From assembly GCF_026210795.1 (NCBI RefSeq), contig NC_089448.1, positions 1,550,001-1,614,000 on the forward strand: a stretch of DNA of 64,000 nucleotides. Direction: 5' to 3'. Shown here piece by piece: positions 10,957-23,328 of the stretch; position 1 is the stretch's first letter; the number at the start of each line of letters is the position of its first letter. The stretch is from Rhizophagus irregularis (lineage: Eukaryota; Glomeromycota; Glomeromycetes; Glomerales; Glomeraceae). The notes under the pieces are model-generated. The model had not been told where the DNA came from. It worked only from the letters and a program-made list of their open reading frames with translations, and did not search any database. Position numbers and translations under genes: made by a program.

Positions 10957-12330
10957 GTGGGAGATGAAAAGGAGCGATGGGAAGATGAAGAGGAATAATG
11001 AGAAGATGAAGAAGGGTGATGGAAGACGAAAATGGGTGATGGGAGACAAAAGGAGGGGAAAATGAAGAGGAATAATAAGAAGATGAAGAAGGGTGATGGA
11101 AGACGAAAATGAGTGATGGGAGACAAAAGGAGTGATGAAAGATGAAAAGGAGCGATGAGAAGATGAAGAGGAATAATAAGAAGATGAAGAAGGGTAATGG
11201 GAGACGAAAAAGAGTAATAAGTGGGAGATGAAAAGGAGCGATGGGAAGATGAAGAGGAATAATGAGAAGATGAAGAAGGGTGATGGAAGACGAAAATGGG
11301 TGATGGGAGACAAAAGGAGGGGAAGATGAAGAGGAATAATAAGAAGATGAAGAAGGGTGATGGAAGACGAAAATGAGTGATGGGAGACAAAAGGAGTGAT
11401 GAAAGATGAAAAGGAGCGATGAGAAGATGAAGAGGAATAATAAGAAGATGAAGAAGGGTAATGGGAGACGAAAAAGAGTAATAAGTGGGAGATGAAAAGG
11501 AGCGATGGGAAGATGAAGAGGAATAATGAGAAGATGAAGAAGGGTGATGAAAGGCGAAAATGGGTGATGGGAGACAAAAGGAGGGGATGATGAAGAGGAA
11601 TAATGAGAAGATAAAGAAGGGTGATGGAAGACGAAAATGAGTGATGGGAGACAAAAGGAGTGATGGGAGATGAAAAGGAGCGATGAGAAGACGAAGTGGA
11701 ATAATAAGAAGATGAAGAAGGGTGATGGGAGACGAAAAAGAGTAATAAGTGGGAGATGAAAAGGAGCGATGGGAAGATGAAGAGGAATAATGAGAAGATG
11801 AAGAAGGGTGATGGAAGACGAAAATGGGTGATGGGAGACAAAAGGAGGGGAAGATGAAGAGGAATAATAAGAAGACGAAAATGAGTGATGGGAGACAAAA
11901 GGAGTGATGGGAGATGAAAAGGAGCGATGAGAAGATGAAGAGGAATAATAAGAAGATGAAGAAGAGTGATGGGAGACGAAAAAGAGTAATAAGTGGGAAA
12001 TGAAAAGGAGCGATGGGAAGATGAAGAGGAATAATGAGAAGATAAAGAAGGGTGATGGAAGACGAAAATGAGTGATGGGAGACAAAAGGAGGGGAAGATG
12101 AAGAGGAATAATAAGAAGATGAAGAAGGGTGATGGGATACGAAAAGGAGTGATGAGAGACAAAAGGAGTGATTGGAGATGAAAAGGAGCGATGGTAAGAT
12201 AAAGAGGAATAATGAGAAGATGAAGAAGGGTGATTGAAGACGAAAATGAGTGATGGAAGACAAAAAGAAGCGATGGGAAGAGATGGGAGACGAAAAGGAG
12301 TGATGAGAGACAAAAAGAAATGATGGGAAG
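10957..12330. repeat. nested C-poor minisatellite with a 264-bp higher-order unit
   Basis: The plus strand is made of variants of GATGAAGAGGAATAAT, AGAAGATGAAGAAGGGTGAT and GGAGACAAAAGGAG. The marker GTGGGAGATGAAAAGG recurs at 10957, 11221, 11485 and 11749, exactly 264 bp apart, then at 11993 as GTGGGAAATGAAAAGG. The last full unit is 244 bp because about 20 bp is missing near 11873. Copies degrade after about 12100. Because 264 is divisible by 3 and the minus strand lacks stop-forming combinations, three overlapping reverse frames of 426-581 codons stay open. Their Ser/Phe/His/Leu strings are repeat artefacts. Confidence 0.93.
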
Positions 12331-13949
12331 TGGAAAATGAAAAGATGTAATAGAAAATAATGGGAGACGAAAAGAATGAAATAATGAGAAGTAATAGGAG
12401 GTGAAAAATGATGAGAGACAAAAAATAAAAAAATGATCATGATAGGAGGTTGGGTAGCAAAAGATAATGATAGGAAACCAAGTAAAAAATAAACCATAAA
12501 GTAAAAAAAAATGAAGTTAGTAAACATATCTTTATTAACTGTAGAACCGAATAAAATTAATGAAAAACGAAATATGAAACAGAAACAAATAACTGAACCT
12601 TAATTGCAGATTCGGAGGGACTAAAAGACCTAAAAATAATGAAATAGAGTTAGTAAGAAATAAAGTGTAAGAATGTGAGTTAGAAATAAAAATAAAAAGA
12701 AAAAAAGAAAAATACCTTGAGGTTGAAAGAACCGAGGAAACGAACCTCGAACCTATAATGAAAATGAGATTCAATAAACAAATAAACATGACGCGATCAT
12801 GTGGCCAATCTGGCCAATCAAAAATACCAATTTTCAATATAATTTATATCATTCTAATATTATAATTATAATTTAATACATATTATTTTATTTTTAATAA
12901 CTTAATTATTACCTATATTAAATTCCTAATTATAAACAAAAAACCGCTGTAACCATCTATATTATAATACTATTTAAACAAACTCATTGGTCTTGGTGCG
13001 AAAAATATCTAATTTTTATAATAGACCGTAATACCAATTGAAATAATGATTTAATTGTTATCTATTGAAGATTAAAGAACGCGTGAAAGGTTATCGTTTC
13101 ACTGAGAAATCCGTTTTGATCTATTTGATCTTCTTTTTGACTACTGATTAGTCATACTTATATAATTGATTTTTACATTATAACTAATCTTAATTATGTA
13201 CGATGTAATTCTTTAATATAATAACTAGAGTAATTGAAACAATGTGTTTCTATGTGACAATTGTTTTACCAATTGATTATCGTACCATCAGTTAATACAT
13301 ATTACAATCACATTTATATTATATTTTATCCCACGGTTAAAAATTTGGGTAAAAAGTCCATCAATATTGGAATAAAAAATCAATTATTATTAGTTAAAAT
13401 AAATATATTAAAGGGCTTCATGGTACGGATACCGTGAGATAAAACAGTTATTTCACGGAGTCACATGATTTTCACGGCTGCGCTGAAATAACTATTACAT
13501 ATATTACTTATGTGTACATTATATCATATACTGTTTCTTTAATTAAATAATCAAATAATATTTAATCGTAATATGTGATATAAAAGTTATTATTACTCAT
13601 ATTACATAGTTCCGATCTTTTTTTTCATCGGGTGCAAATTTTTGTGTGTGATAATTGTATCCATCTTATCAAAATGTAATATTTTTCTCACGAGTTTAAT
13701 AATGTGAATTCATTTGAGCCATGAGTCATCCTTTGAGTCATCCTATACATGTATAAAAAAAATTATATAAATATACCCATACATACATACATGAATTTTA
13801 AAAATACGCAAAAAAAAACTTTTCTTTTTTCTTTACCAACACCGTTACTCTCAAATATACAACCTCGCACTTCTTATTTTTTTTGTTACTCTTTACTCTA
13901 CATTTCTTCCAATATATATTTCTAAATTTTTTTTAAATATCAACACAAA
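12331..13949. other. intergenic region upstream of the charged-protein gene
   Basis: No gene was supported. A short reverse frame at 12535-12837 has no features of a real gene. T-rich, pyrimidine-rich DNA at 13800-13930 just before the next ATG is typical of fungal promoters. Confidence 0.45.
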
Positions 13950-14816
13950 ATGCAGTCAACTTCAGATTTTCAACAACAACAACAAGAAAAAATTTCTCAA
14001 ATACGTCATCCTGGAATTTTCGCAAACTTTATATATAAAATTGTAGAACTTGCTACCTATACTTCCGCTTTTGCCACTAATGCTATTAATATATTAAGTG
14101 AAAATACGTTAAATACTGGAGGTCATTCAACAAGACGAAATTATGGTTACGATGATATCGATTATGATGAAAATGTCTATGATCATAAGGAAAAAGATGT
14201 TTCTACTTGGGGTGAAAATGTAGAAACTGTTGAAGATGAAGAACTTCCTCCACCTTACGCAACAACATTTGCAACTACCAATACAACAACAACCGAAACT
14301 AAACTTTCACTTACAATTGATTATCCAACTATTCAAACTTCTCAAAAAATTTCAACACCAACACACTCACCAACGAATTCAACTTCACGAAGAAGAAAAT
14401 TCCGTGTTCGTCGTGGCCGTAGAATTATACGTCGCAAATCATCTTCCATTGATATGAATATTATTGAAAATACGGATACTCATACTGATAATAATGTCGA
14501 TCATGATGTTGATAATTTTAATATGGATAGTCATATTGATAATAATTTTGATGATGATGTTGATACTGATAATAATGTCGATGATGATGTAGATATTATC
14601 TATGAAAGACTTAATTCCAAAATATCTGATATGATAGCCGAAGGTGAAGCTGCTTTAATCAGTAAGGTTGAAATTACAGAAGTTGACATGATACTTGCTG
14701 AGGAAAAAGAATACAAAGAACGAATTATGAAAGAATTTGGAATTCAAACTCCACTTCGTAGGCGAGCTCGTACAAATTTTAATGTCCACAATTACAATTA
14801 CAATTACAATTTTTAA
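13950..14816 (+). CDS. hypothetical low-complexity charged protein
   Basis: This is a 288-residue uninterrupted frame with an ATG right after a pyrimidine-rich leader. It is not a recognised family. In order: a Gln run (about 9-13); a weakly hydrophobic stretch at about 25-48; an acidic Asp/Tyr segment; L-P-P-P-Y near residue 100, matching the PY motif bound by WW domains; a Thr/Ser-rich linker; a very basic patch (S-R-R-R-K-F-R-V-R-R-G-R-R) at about 146-163, which could be a nuclear signal or bind nucleic acid; Asp/Asn repeats of the D-N-N-x-D-D-D-V-D type; and a charged helix before an N-Y-N-Y-N-Y-N-F tail. The Asp/Asn codons form imperfect nucleotide repeats. Probably real, because biased composition is kept in one frame with a clear start and stop. 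Confidence 0.65.
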   Translation: MQSTSDFQQQQQEKISQIRHPGIFANFIYKIVELATYTSAFATNAINILSENTLNTGGHSTRRNYGYDDIDYDENVYDHKEKDVSTWGENVETVEDEELPPPYATTFATTNTTTTETKLSLTIDYPTIQTSQKISTPTHSPTNSTSRRRKFRVRRGRRIIRRKSSSIDMNIIENTDTHTDNNVDHDVDNFNMDSHIDNNFDDDVDTDNNVDDDVDIIYERLNSKISDMIAEGEAALISKVEITEVDMILAEEKEYKERIMKEFGIQTPLRRRARTNFNVHNYNYNYNF

Positions 14817-15023
14817 TTGGATAATTTATATTCTCCTTTTTTCTTATTCATTTCTTTACAAAATTATCCATTTAGTAAATACTATTCTACTTTCTTATTT
14901 TTTCTCAATTCATATATTTTATATATTTTTCAAAATTATCTTATATTATGTAGCTAGGTCCATTGCTTACCAAATATAGCATGGAGACATAATCTTTACC
15001 CTTTGGTCAACTTGGGATTACTT

Positions 15024-15236
15024 GACCATTCTTTAGATAGATAATTTTTACAAGGGGATCGTTTGCATCGCCCTTAATTGGTGTCAGAGAGATCCTTTGT
15101 CTTGTAAAAATTTACCCTTTTTTGATCATTTGACCATTCTTAGATAGATAAATTTTACAAGGGGATCGTTTGCATCGCCCTTAATTGGTGTCAGAGAGAT
15201 CCTTTGTCTTGTAAAATTTACCTTTCTTGATCATTT
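15024..15236 (+). repeat. tandem duplication of a ~108-bp hairpin-forming unit
   Basis: Two near-identical copies (15024-15131 and 15132-15236) each hold the arms TTTTACAAGG...CTTGTAAAA and GGGATC...GATCC around GTTTGCATCGCCCTTAATTG. Each could fold into a stem-loop of about 65 nt. They lie 200 bp 3' of the charged-protein gene, so could be in its 3' UTR or be an independent RNA. No known RNA family was recognised. Confidence 0.7.
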
Positions 15237-15289
15237 GATCTATCTCATGTGATTTCCTTCTTCACATGTGATATCCTTTATTTCATTCC

Positions 15290-15331
15290 TTTGTTGAGTT
15301 TCTTTCCTTAATAACTTATCAACTCAACAAA
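15290..15331 (+). repeat. short perfect hairpin
   Basis: An 11-bp inverted repeat (TTTGTTGAGTT at 15290-15300, AACTCAACAAA at 15321-15331) with a 20-nt loop. The loop is T-rich. It could be a processing or termination structure. Confidence 0.5.
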
Positions 15332-15339
15332 AATCCATC

Positions 15340-18300
15340 ACCGTTGGTTCCACAATTCTGTGTCCAAGTTCAATTCTTGGAGGTGATTTTCTTTATCTTC
15401 TTTTTTCAATTTTCTTTCTTCTTTTATAGGAGTTCCAGACGAAATTATAAACTAGACTTTAGGTAGAAAATATTTTATTATTTGTTTTTTTAGTAATATT
15501 TTTAACATTACTTATTTTTCTTTTTCTTTTAGGGATTACTGAGACGAACTGGACTCCTGTGTTACAAAACAAATGATCACACAGCAAGGTTTGTGCGTCT
15601 ATATAGTACATTCAGTATTCTTTGCACAAAGAGTAATAAAATTTTTATCACGTTGTCCTTAATGGCGATTATGACGTTCATTTGAAGAATCTCTCACTCC
15701 AAGACAGGTGATAAAACAGAGAATCTAACAATGATGGTATTTTCAGTTTTTTCGTGTGGCAGTGTTAAGCCATCACAGGAATTGTTTGAAAATCTAATGA
15801 CAGAGTTGAAGTTCCTACAATCATAACTCTCTCCGCCGATCTTTCTAACCAAAATTTTCACGTTAGAAAAAAACAATTTTTTATTATAAAACTATACACA
15901 AATATTTTAAAACTTACAGTTTTAATGCAGGAAGAGAAGATTAACAACTTTATGGAGAAGTTTTTTGACTGAAAGAAAATCAACCTTAATATAAAAATGT
16001 TTAATTTATTTATTATATATAATACGGACTTCATTGATAAAACACAAAAAAAATCTTATTTTTTTTTTTTTTGAATCAACCAAAATTGATCGTACACTAC
16101 ATACATTGTGAGTATGAAGATATATGAATTTAAATTCTTAGTGGAAAAGAAGCAACATTTCTTCTAGAAGTTTTTAGCATAATAACGCAAAACAATTGGT
16201 ATTTTATTGAATTTTTAATTTTTTTCATAAAAAAAAAGAAAAGTTAAAGCTTAATATAAAGGCCTATAACTAAAAATTAGACTTGCACCAGGTAAACCAG
16301 GCACGCCACACCTCCCCACCTCTTCAAACAGGCAATCCGAAGTGGTCTGTGAACAGAAGACAATGCCGCTGCCACAAACCAATCTATATGATAAAAGTTA
16401 TTTTATAATTATTCACCCGATCACGTGAAAATTTGAAATTCAACACCCTTTTTCGTGGACGCGATTTTTTTAACGTGGATGTGACAAATAGGTATCAGAC
16501 CACCCAACAAAGCTGAGATAAATATACTCTGCGCCAGTCACATGTACGGATGACAAGTAACGTAAATCAGAATATCAAAACACTATTCCACAATTATATA
16601 AAATCCATTATGGTATTATATTATTGATCAAGGTGAAACTTGCTCACCATTTGATTATCTGTTAATTCTTTTACCTTCCATAACTTTTTTTTTTTAAAAA
16701 AAAAAAATGAAACTTTCAAAACATGATGGAGATATTCATCCAAATGAATGGATAAAACAAATTCAATTGTATTTTAAAAGAAAATGATATTCTTAAAATT
16801 GCGAAAATGATGATTGATCCCATTATAACTAAATAAATAATAATAAATTATAGAAATAATTCTTTTTTAATTTTTAAAAAATCATGTAAAAGAAAATTAC
16901 AATTATTAAAATATTATGCATGATGATATATCAAATTTTATTATAAAATATTTTGAAGAGTAAAAAAAAAAAAAATATTACCTATTAATTTAATTAATTA
17001 ATTTAATTTTGTAAAAATATTATGTTAAACCTTTTCTGGTTCATATTTCCGAATAAATTACATTTTTGATAATGAACTGTCCTTAAAGATCTCGCATGGA
17101 AAAACTGGAGCTGAACAAAATTTCGGTTTAAAATTTGTATATTCGTTTTTATTTTTATTTTTATTTTTATGGCAGATGAACAATTTGGACATACATGAGT
17201 TAAGAACTAATTAAAGAAAAAAAAACATGACTATGTAACAAACAAGCCAACAATAGCTGACAACATCTGATCTTTAGCAGGAACTGGTACAGTATTTGTA
17301 TATTCGTTGTTATCTGATTATTAATTCTCATCATTAAAAAGGTTAGTCACGATTTGATATATAATTTAATTTATCAAGTCAATTGTTTTTGGAGAAATTT
17401 TTTGGTAATTTTTTTTTTTTAATAAAGAAGGGACTAAAATTTTAAGAAGGAATTATATTCGTATAGAACTTATTTATTTTTAGAATTTTGTATTTTTGTT
17501 CAAAAAATTCAAAAAAAATTATCAATATTTTTTGATGAATGTCAACTTCAAACGTAATACCATCTATTTCATGATAGAATGAAAAAATCATTCACGAATA
17601 ATTGATAAACTGTAATGTATGAAAGTGATAACCAATTATATTTTATTGTACAATAAGTTATGATTGGGTACAGTACGGTTTAGCTGACCGCACAGTACAT
17701 TTAATTAATAAATAATAAATTAAATCATAATAAATTACATAAAGCATAAAATCGTATAGAAAAAATCTTAGAATGATCATTATTTTTTCAGGGTTGGTAT
17801 CTTTATTTGTCCATTTTAGCTTGAATGAAATAGTAATGATACTTAAAGTTCAAAATTCATAGAAAGGAATATTAAAATATATAACCGTTATTCTACAGCA
17901 TATGTTTTTGGTTCTAAAAAGATAATAATATTTTTATCATTTTCCGTTAAAACAAAATCTTATGTCTAATTTGAAACTGAATTCAAGATTCATTTTTAAA
18001 TCATGATTGATCTGATTAATATCATAGAATATAAAGAATTTTATAAACCCGCTACATGATCATTTAATTACGTACCGTACATTGTCATTAATTAGCGTGA
18101 AAACTGGAATAAATTATGGTTATCATGTAAACTTTGAATGTATAAATTTTTCCAATCGAGCAAGATTCTGGTTCACATAATACGTACTGGTCAATTCTAT
18201 TTTAATTCAAAAAATTTTTAACGAAAATGTCTCGTTTTAATTCAAGTCCAAGCTTAAATCCTCAAAATATATTATTAATTCTTACTATTTCGACTTGTAA

Positions 18301-19769
18301 AATATATCCCAAAGTCTCATGGTCATGGAGTTACATTTTTCATTTTCTTTCGGCATGTGATAAATTACAATATATCACCAAGTATCAATACGCAAGGTGA
18401 TTGATTGTGTATAATTGCGTTAAATATTTTATATTTCCACGTTGTTATTTCCGGTTTGGAATGCGGCTTTGTTAATTGTTAAGGCTCAGCGTTTAAGGAT
18501 AGAGTACTGAAATTTAACTATCTTTGAAAGATTAAAATTTCCATTGAATTTCTTACTCATAATCTTTTAATTATCTGAAACTTTTTTTTTATTGTTCCTC
18601 AAGATTAATTTTTAAATAGAGCTAAAGGCTGAGATTTAAAACGTATTAGTAAGCCACGTATAGTCGTATACAAATAATGTAAAGCCAAATGTGGCTTGCC
18701 AAGTACTGACATCGCCACAATATTCATTGAAAATTTATAATTTTTGATGTTATAATTTTATATAAGAGTACGGTTGGTATAATTACTTACTTCCGGGTGG
18801 TGTTAATCACAACAGGATGAAAAATTCTCTAATGGAATTTTTTTTAATAGAAAGAAAATTTTTTTCTTTACTCCTCTTTTTATTTTTGACTAATCTTCAC
18901 AATACGGAAAATGTTCTCCTCAATTATTCTCTTCTTCACATTCTGTTCACAGTTAAAACAAAGTGCTTCTTTAAACATTCCATTGAATATTAAATATGGA
19001 ATTTCAATGGAACTATTCACTATTGCATGTTAAAGTATTATTAGCTTTAACAATAGAAAATAACTTTTTTGAAGAGTCATTTGTGCTATGAGAACTTCGT
19101 ATATTTCTAGATATATCATAAGAATTTCATCTAAAAATCTTGTGTTCATCACTTTCATGTGAAGATAACTTGGATTTGAATAGATTACACGCCACTTGTC
19201 ACACTCTCCACATTGAATTAGTGTACCTACATTTACAGTATTGTGCACTAGATCTAAGACCACTTCATTATTATTTTCATTTTCTCTTTTAAAGAAAGTC
19301 TATATTCTTATGTAGTTTCAGTTCTTAACCATTTAGCTCTTCGAAACTTTTATATTTTTACATCTAACGCTAATGTTGGAATTGGATCGGGAAAGTTATG
19401 AATTTTAAGCCTTCCCAACCTTTTAAAGATGCAGAATTGCAACTTATTCGTAGACATTTTTAGTATCAAAACGGAACAAAAAAAAAATCAATTTCTGATT
19501 ATAAGTTAGCCGATCACATGAAATATAATAAAAACTTTTTATTAATAAAAAATAAAACCCGGGTCCCCGGGTCAATTTTAAATTTTAATGTTACGTGAAT
19601 CAAAAATATTAATTTGCGTGGCCTTATCTGTGTAATTCACTCATTTGTTGAACGCGATAGTAATAATTTTATTGTGAAAGAAGTTATTGTTTAATCATAG
19701 AAATAATAATATATATAATATAAAATAATTTACATAAAATTTAAATTTTTATTTAATTAAAAAATACAT
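15340..19769. other. long AT-rich region without supported genes
   Basis: The short reverse frames at 15694-15876 and 19030-19263 carry no motif. A patch of higher GC at about 16285-16385 (GGCACGCCACACCTCCCC) stands out but was not identified. The remainder is homopolymer-rich. Confidence 0.45.
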
Positions 19770-19894
19770 AAAATAAACACATAAAAGCACCTTTCTACAA
19801 ACAAAACTCCGCAACTATAAATAACACATTTATTGAAAATTTTTAATTAATTGAAGAGTGTGCCAACTTGACTCCTGATTCTTTCCTAGTTAAA
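19770..19894. repeat. dispersed ~125-bp repeat, copy 2
   Basis: This is the second copy of the segment at 8865-8990, in the same orientation about 10.9 kb away. Confidence 0.85.
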
Positions 19895-21470
19895 ATGTTA
19901 AGAATAATATGAATGATTTTTAGATTTCTTATTTTATTTGTTTTTTTTATTACACTTTTATTTTTTAATTAAATACACCATTCTACACGCCGTACAACAC
20001 AATAATGTAATAATCTTTCATTGAATATAAGAAAAGTTGGCTAAGTGCGTAACGTAAGATGGCAAAAATCACACAACTACGTTACCTCCTTGGATAGAGT
20101 AAAACTGATAAAATTCCTACGCAGTAGGTGCTGTTTGAATACATCTATCTTTTCCAAACTGCCGCTATTCCAAGACCTGCGAGAGTTGTAAGTTACCACA
20201 TTCTCAGGAAGTTTGACTAACAGAGAAAAAATTAACGCTATTTATTTTATTACGATACTGTACATGTACATTACATTTATTATTCACGAAACTTCTCGTA
20301 TTTCCTGAGTTATTAGATAGTTTCTCAAATTGTTTGAAATGTTCCTTGCTAAATAACTTCTAATTGAAGTACTGGCGTTGCAGCAAATAATATTAATGGT
20401 AGATAAAAACATAATGACACGAATTTTTGATTACTAAGAAAGCTTTGACTACTAGAATGGAAAGGGTGTCAGAAGAAGATTGGCTAATTAAAAATTCTTG
20501 CGAAAGTGATAATTTAATAGTTTGAGGAAGTATAAGGGTATACATATATACAGTGCATGTATATTTGTATACATTTATAAATAGAATTGATCAGTGACTT
20601 CTTATGATATTAAAAAATTGATTAACTTATCGGTAAAATTATTGCCCGCATGAAAAAAATTCTCATGGATATTTATTTATTTTAAATTAGCCAATCGGAA
20701 ATCAAAAATTGTTGAATTAAAATATTTTTAATGATATGTAAAACTTTAAGAGTATAATAAACGAATTATTTAAATACTAAACTTAAGAAATTAAGTAACG
20801 TAAATATAAATCATATTCACTGATAAACTTATAAAACGTATAATTTAATAAATTCAAAGTACGTTTTGTTATGAAAAGAAAAAAAAAATTTCGGTGGGAA
20901 TGGCAAGATTATATATAATTAAAGAATCAAGGGGGGATTATCCGAATTTTTTTTTAAACCCCATAAAAGCCATAAGTAAATTACTAATAGATAATGAAAA
21001 TTACAATTCTTTCCTACTGTATCTTCTTTTTTAAAAAAATAATCTAAATATTAAAAAGAGATGCGAAATCTCATTTATTGGAAATTTATATTTTAAAGAA
21101 ATGTATTAACGTTTCTTTTTTTCATTTTTTTGTGAGTTACCGGACTCTTAGGAAATTGGAAGAAAGGTCATATAACATATAGATGTAACGTAAGATTTAT
21201 AATAAATAAAATAAATGTAACGTTACTTCGCGTGTCGCATAAATATCATGATTTGCAGTCGTGAAAATCAATTACGTAATAAATGGATATTACGCAATAA
21301 TGTCACTGCCCTAACAATATTTCGCGTGTCGTGAAAATCATTGATATTCATGAAATACATGAAATAACTATTATGAATTTTTCCTTTTATCCTTTTATGT
21401 TAGGTATTATAGAAGTTAATATTGTACGACATTTCCTATAATGATTTTCATTAAGGAGAATTATCTACCC
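19895..21470. other. AT-rich region, nothing supported
   Basis: No coding region was recognised. The phrase TTCGCGTGTCGTGAAAATCA and close variants recur around 21225-21345, suggesting an old short repeat. Confidence 0.45.
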
Positions 21471-21478
21471 TTAAAAAA

Positions 21479-21975
21479 TCGGTAAGACGAATACCAGTGG
21501 TGTAGGGTCGACCACCTGTGTGGTGTATGGTGATATTTAACAGTGTATAACAGGAGTGCTACGGAGATGAGTGGTGTAGGGTCAAGGAGATGTGTAGTGT
21601 ATGGTCCCCTATGTGACAGTTTACACAGGTGATAAATAACACGACGGGCCAAACACGTGATTTTGAGTGGGCCGAAATGCTATTAATCACCTGTGTATGG
21701 TTCACACCCCTTATTTTACACACTGTTACACACTGCTAAATATCACCATACACCACACAAGTGGTCGACCCTACACCACTGGTATTCGTCTTACCGGTAT
21801 AACAGTGTGTAAAATAAGGGGTGTGAACCATACACAGGTGATGATTAGCATTTCGGCCCACTCCAAATCACGTGTTTGGCCCGTCGCGTTATTTATCACC
21901 TGTGTAAACTGTCACATAGGAGACCATACACTACACATCTCCTTGACCCTACACCACTCATCCCCGTAGCACTCT
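21479..21975. repeat. interleaved inverted repeat, order A B A' B'
   Basis: Segment A (about 21479-21540, starting CGGTAAGACGAATACC) is inverted at 21738-21797. Segment B (about 21563-21735) is inverted at 21803-21975. The A' arm lies between B and B', so the two pairs interlock rather than nest. A and B also share an internal motif (GTGGTGTAGGGTC followed by GTGTATGGT). Local GC is higher than in the flanks. The same short frame beginning M-A-R-R-V-I appears on both strands because of the inversion and is not evidence of a gene. Confidence 0.88.
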
Positions 21976-22099
21976 TAAAAAATGTATTTATTCCAACTAA
22001 AAATCAATACCAACCATATTTGTTTCATATAAAAAAATATATATATTTATTTATTTTGATTATATGGCCTATCTAGAAAGAAACTATTAAAAAATCGGA

Positions 22100-22560
22100 A
22101 AAGGGGGGTTTTCCTGAAGTCAATTTCCCGATTGGCCATTTCCCGATCTGGATCATTTCCTGAAACTCCAAAGATGAAATAAATAATAATATACCTATAA
22201 CCTATACATATATAAGTTAATAAAAATAAAAAGAATATTAATAAATTATAAAGGGAAAAAAAAATTCAGTTTTTAAAAAACCAGGCGGTTAAAAATTCAG
22301 TTTCAGCTTTAAGAAAAATAGAAGAAGGAAAAAATTATTTAAATATCAGTTTTAAAAAAACTGAATAAAATATTACCATTGAAAAAAAAAATTCGGTCTA
22401 AAAAAAAGCTTCGGTCCAAAAAGAAACCAAAAAAAACAAATCAGTTAAAAAAGGAGACCAGAAAAAGAGACTGAAAAAAAATACGGTAATATTATTAAAA
22501 AAAAAATTTTGCCTAAAAAAAGACAAAAAAAGCTTTCTTTTTAAAATCATTGCGGATACA
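22100..22560. other. A-rich segment with repeated CAGTTTTT/AAAACTG words
   Basis: Low-complexity DNA with several ATTCAGTTT and AAAAAACTG words. No gene was seen. Confidence 0.4.
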
Positions 22561-22562
22561 AT

Positions 22563-22720
22563 CTTCCTTTTCCTTTCATTTTTCCTTTCCCTTTCGTTTT
22601 CCCTTTCCCTTTCCCTTTCGCGTTCCCCTTTCCCTTTCGTTTTCCCTTTTCCTTTCGTTTTCCCCTTTCCCTTCCCTTTCCTTTCATTTCCCCCTTCCTT
22701 TTTGTTTTTCCCTTTCCCCC
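22563..22720 (+). repeat. polypyrimidine tract (CCTTTCCCTTT repeats)
   Basis: About 160 bp of almost pure C/T in CCCTTTCC-type words, interrupted only by occasional G or A as in TTTCGTTTTCCC. It is a mirror-repeat-rich homopyrimidine run, able in principle to form a triplex. Open frames on both strands here reflect composition. Confidence 0.85.
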
Positions 22721-23320
22721 GGTCAATGTTGCTGCACTTCAACGTGGTGATTAGGTAACAAGAAGTTTTTTAAAAAGACTTGGCCAAGTCAGCAATAAAT
22801 AGTAATTACCGATTGTTCACTTTACTAATTTATTAAATTGATTTCATATAAATATAGCTAAATAAATAATTTAATATATCAATTATGATTTCAATTTTTA
22901 AATTATGAAAAATATTAATTACTAAATTTCATTAAAAAAAAAAAAATTATAACATTAAAAACTACTTAGTATTTATTTTAGAAGAATATTAAATTTATCG
23001 AAATTGAGTTTATTTGTTTATGAGGATTTTATTCATTTTGTTATCTGTTATTATATTACTTATTTACTTATTTCAATATTTCCTGAAATAATTTTTGGAA
23101 AATTTATTAAAAAATTCTTACGTATCAACTTTTTTTGAAGTATAGCTTTAAATTTTAAATTAATCGTCAGTTAAACTTTTTAGGATTTATCTTACATTGT
23201 TTTTTTCTTTGACATATTTCTAAAGAATATTTGAAATGGAAATTTAAATTACATATTCAAAATTATACTTTATTGAAAAACAATAAATCAGATTTTGAAA
23301 TGAACGTTAACGTTTCTTTT
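22721..23320. other. AT-rich spacer
   Basis: Nothing recognisable was seen apart from long A runs. Confidence 0.4.
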
Positions 23321-23328
23321 TATTGTAG

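Noticed and set aside
10782-12527. Three overlapping reverse-strand frames of 426-581 codons
   Set aside because: They are all produced by the C-poor tandem repeat with a period divisible by three; the products are Ser/Phe/His/Leu strings without domains.
21461-22076. Matching short frames beginning M-A-R-R-V-I on both strands
   Set aside because: They are mirror images created by the inverted repeat, not independent evidence of a gene.
22398-22750. Opposite-strand frames rich in Lys/Glu/Arg or Ser/Phe/Pro
   Set aside because: They arise from the polypyrimidine tract and flanking homopolymers.
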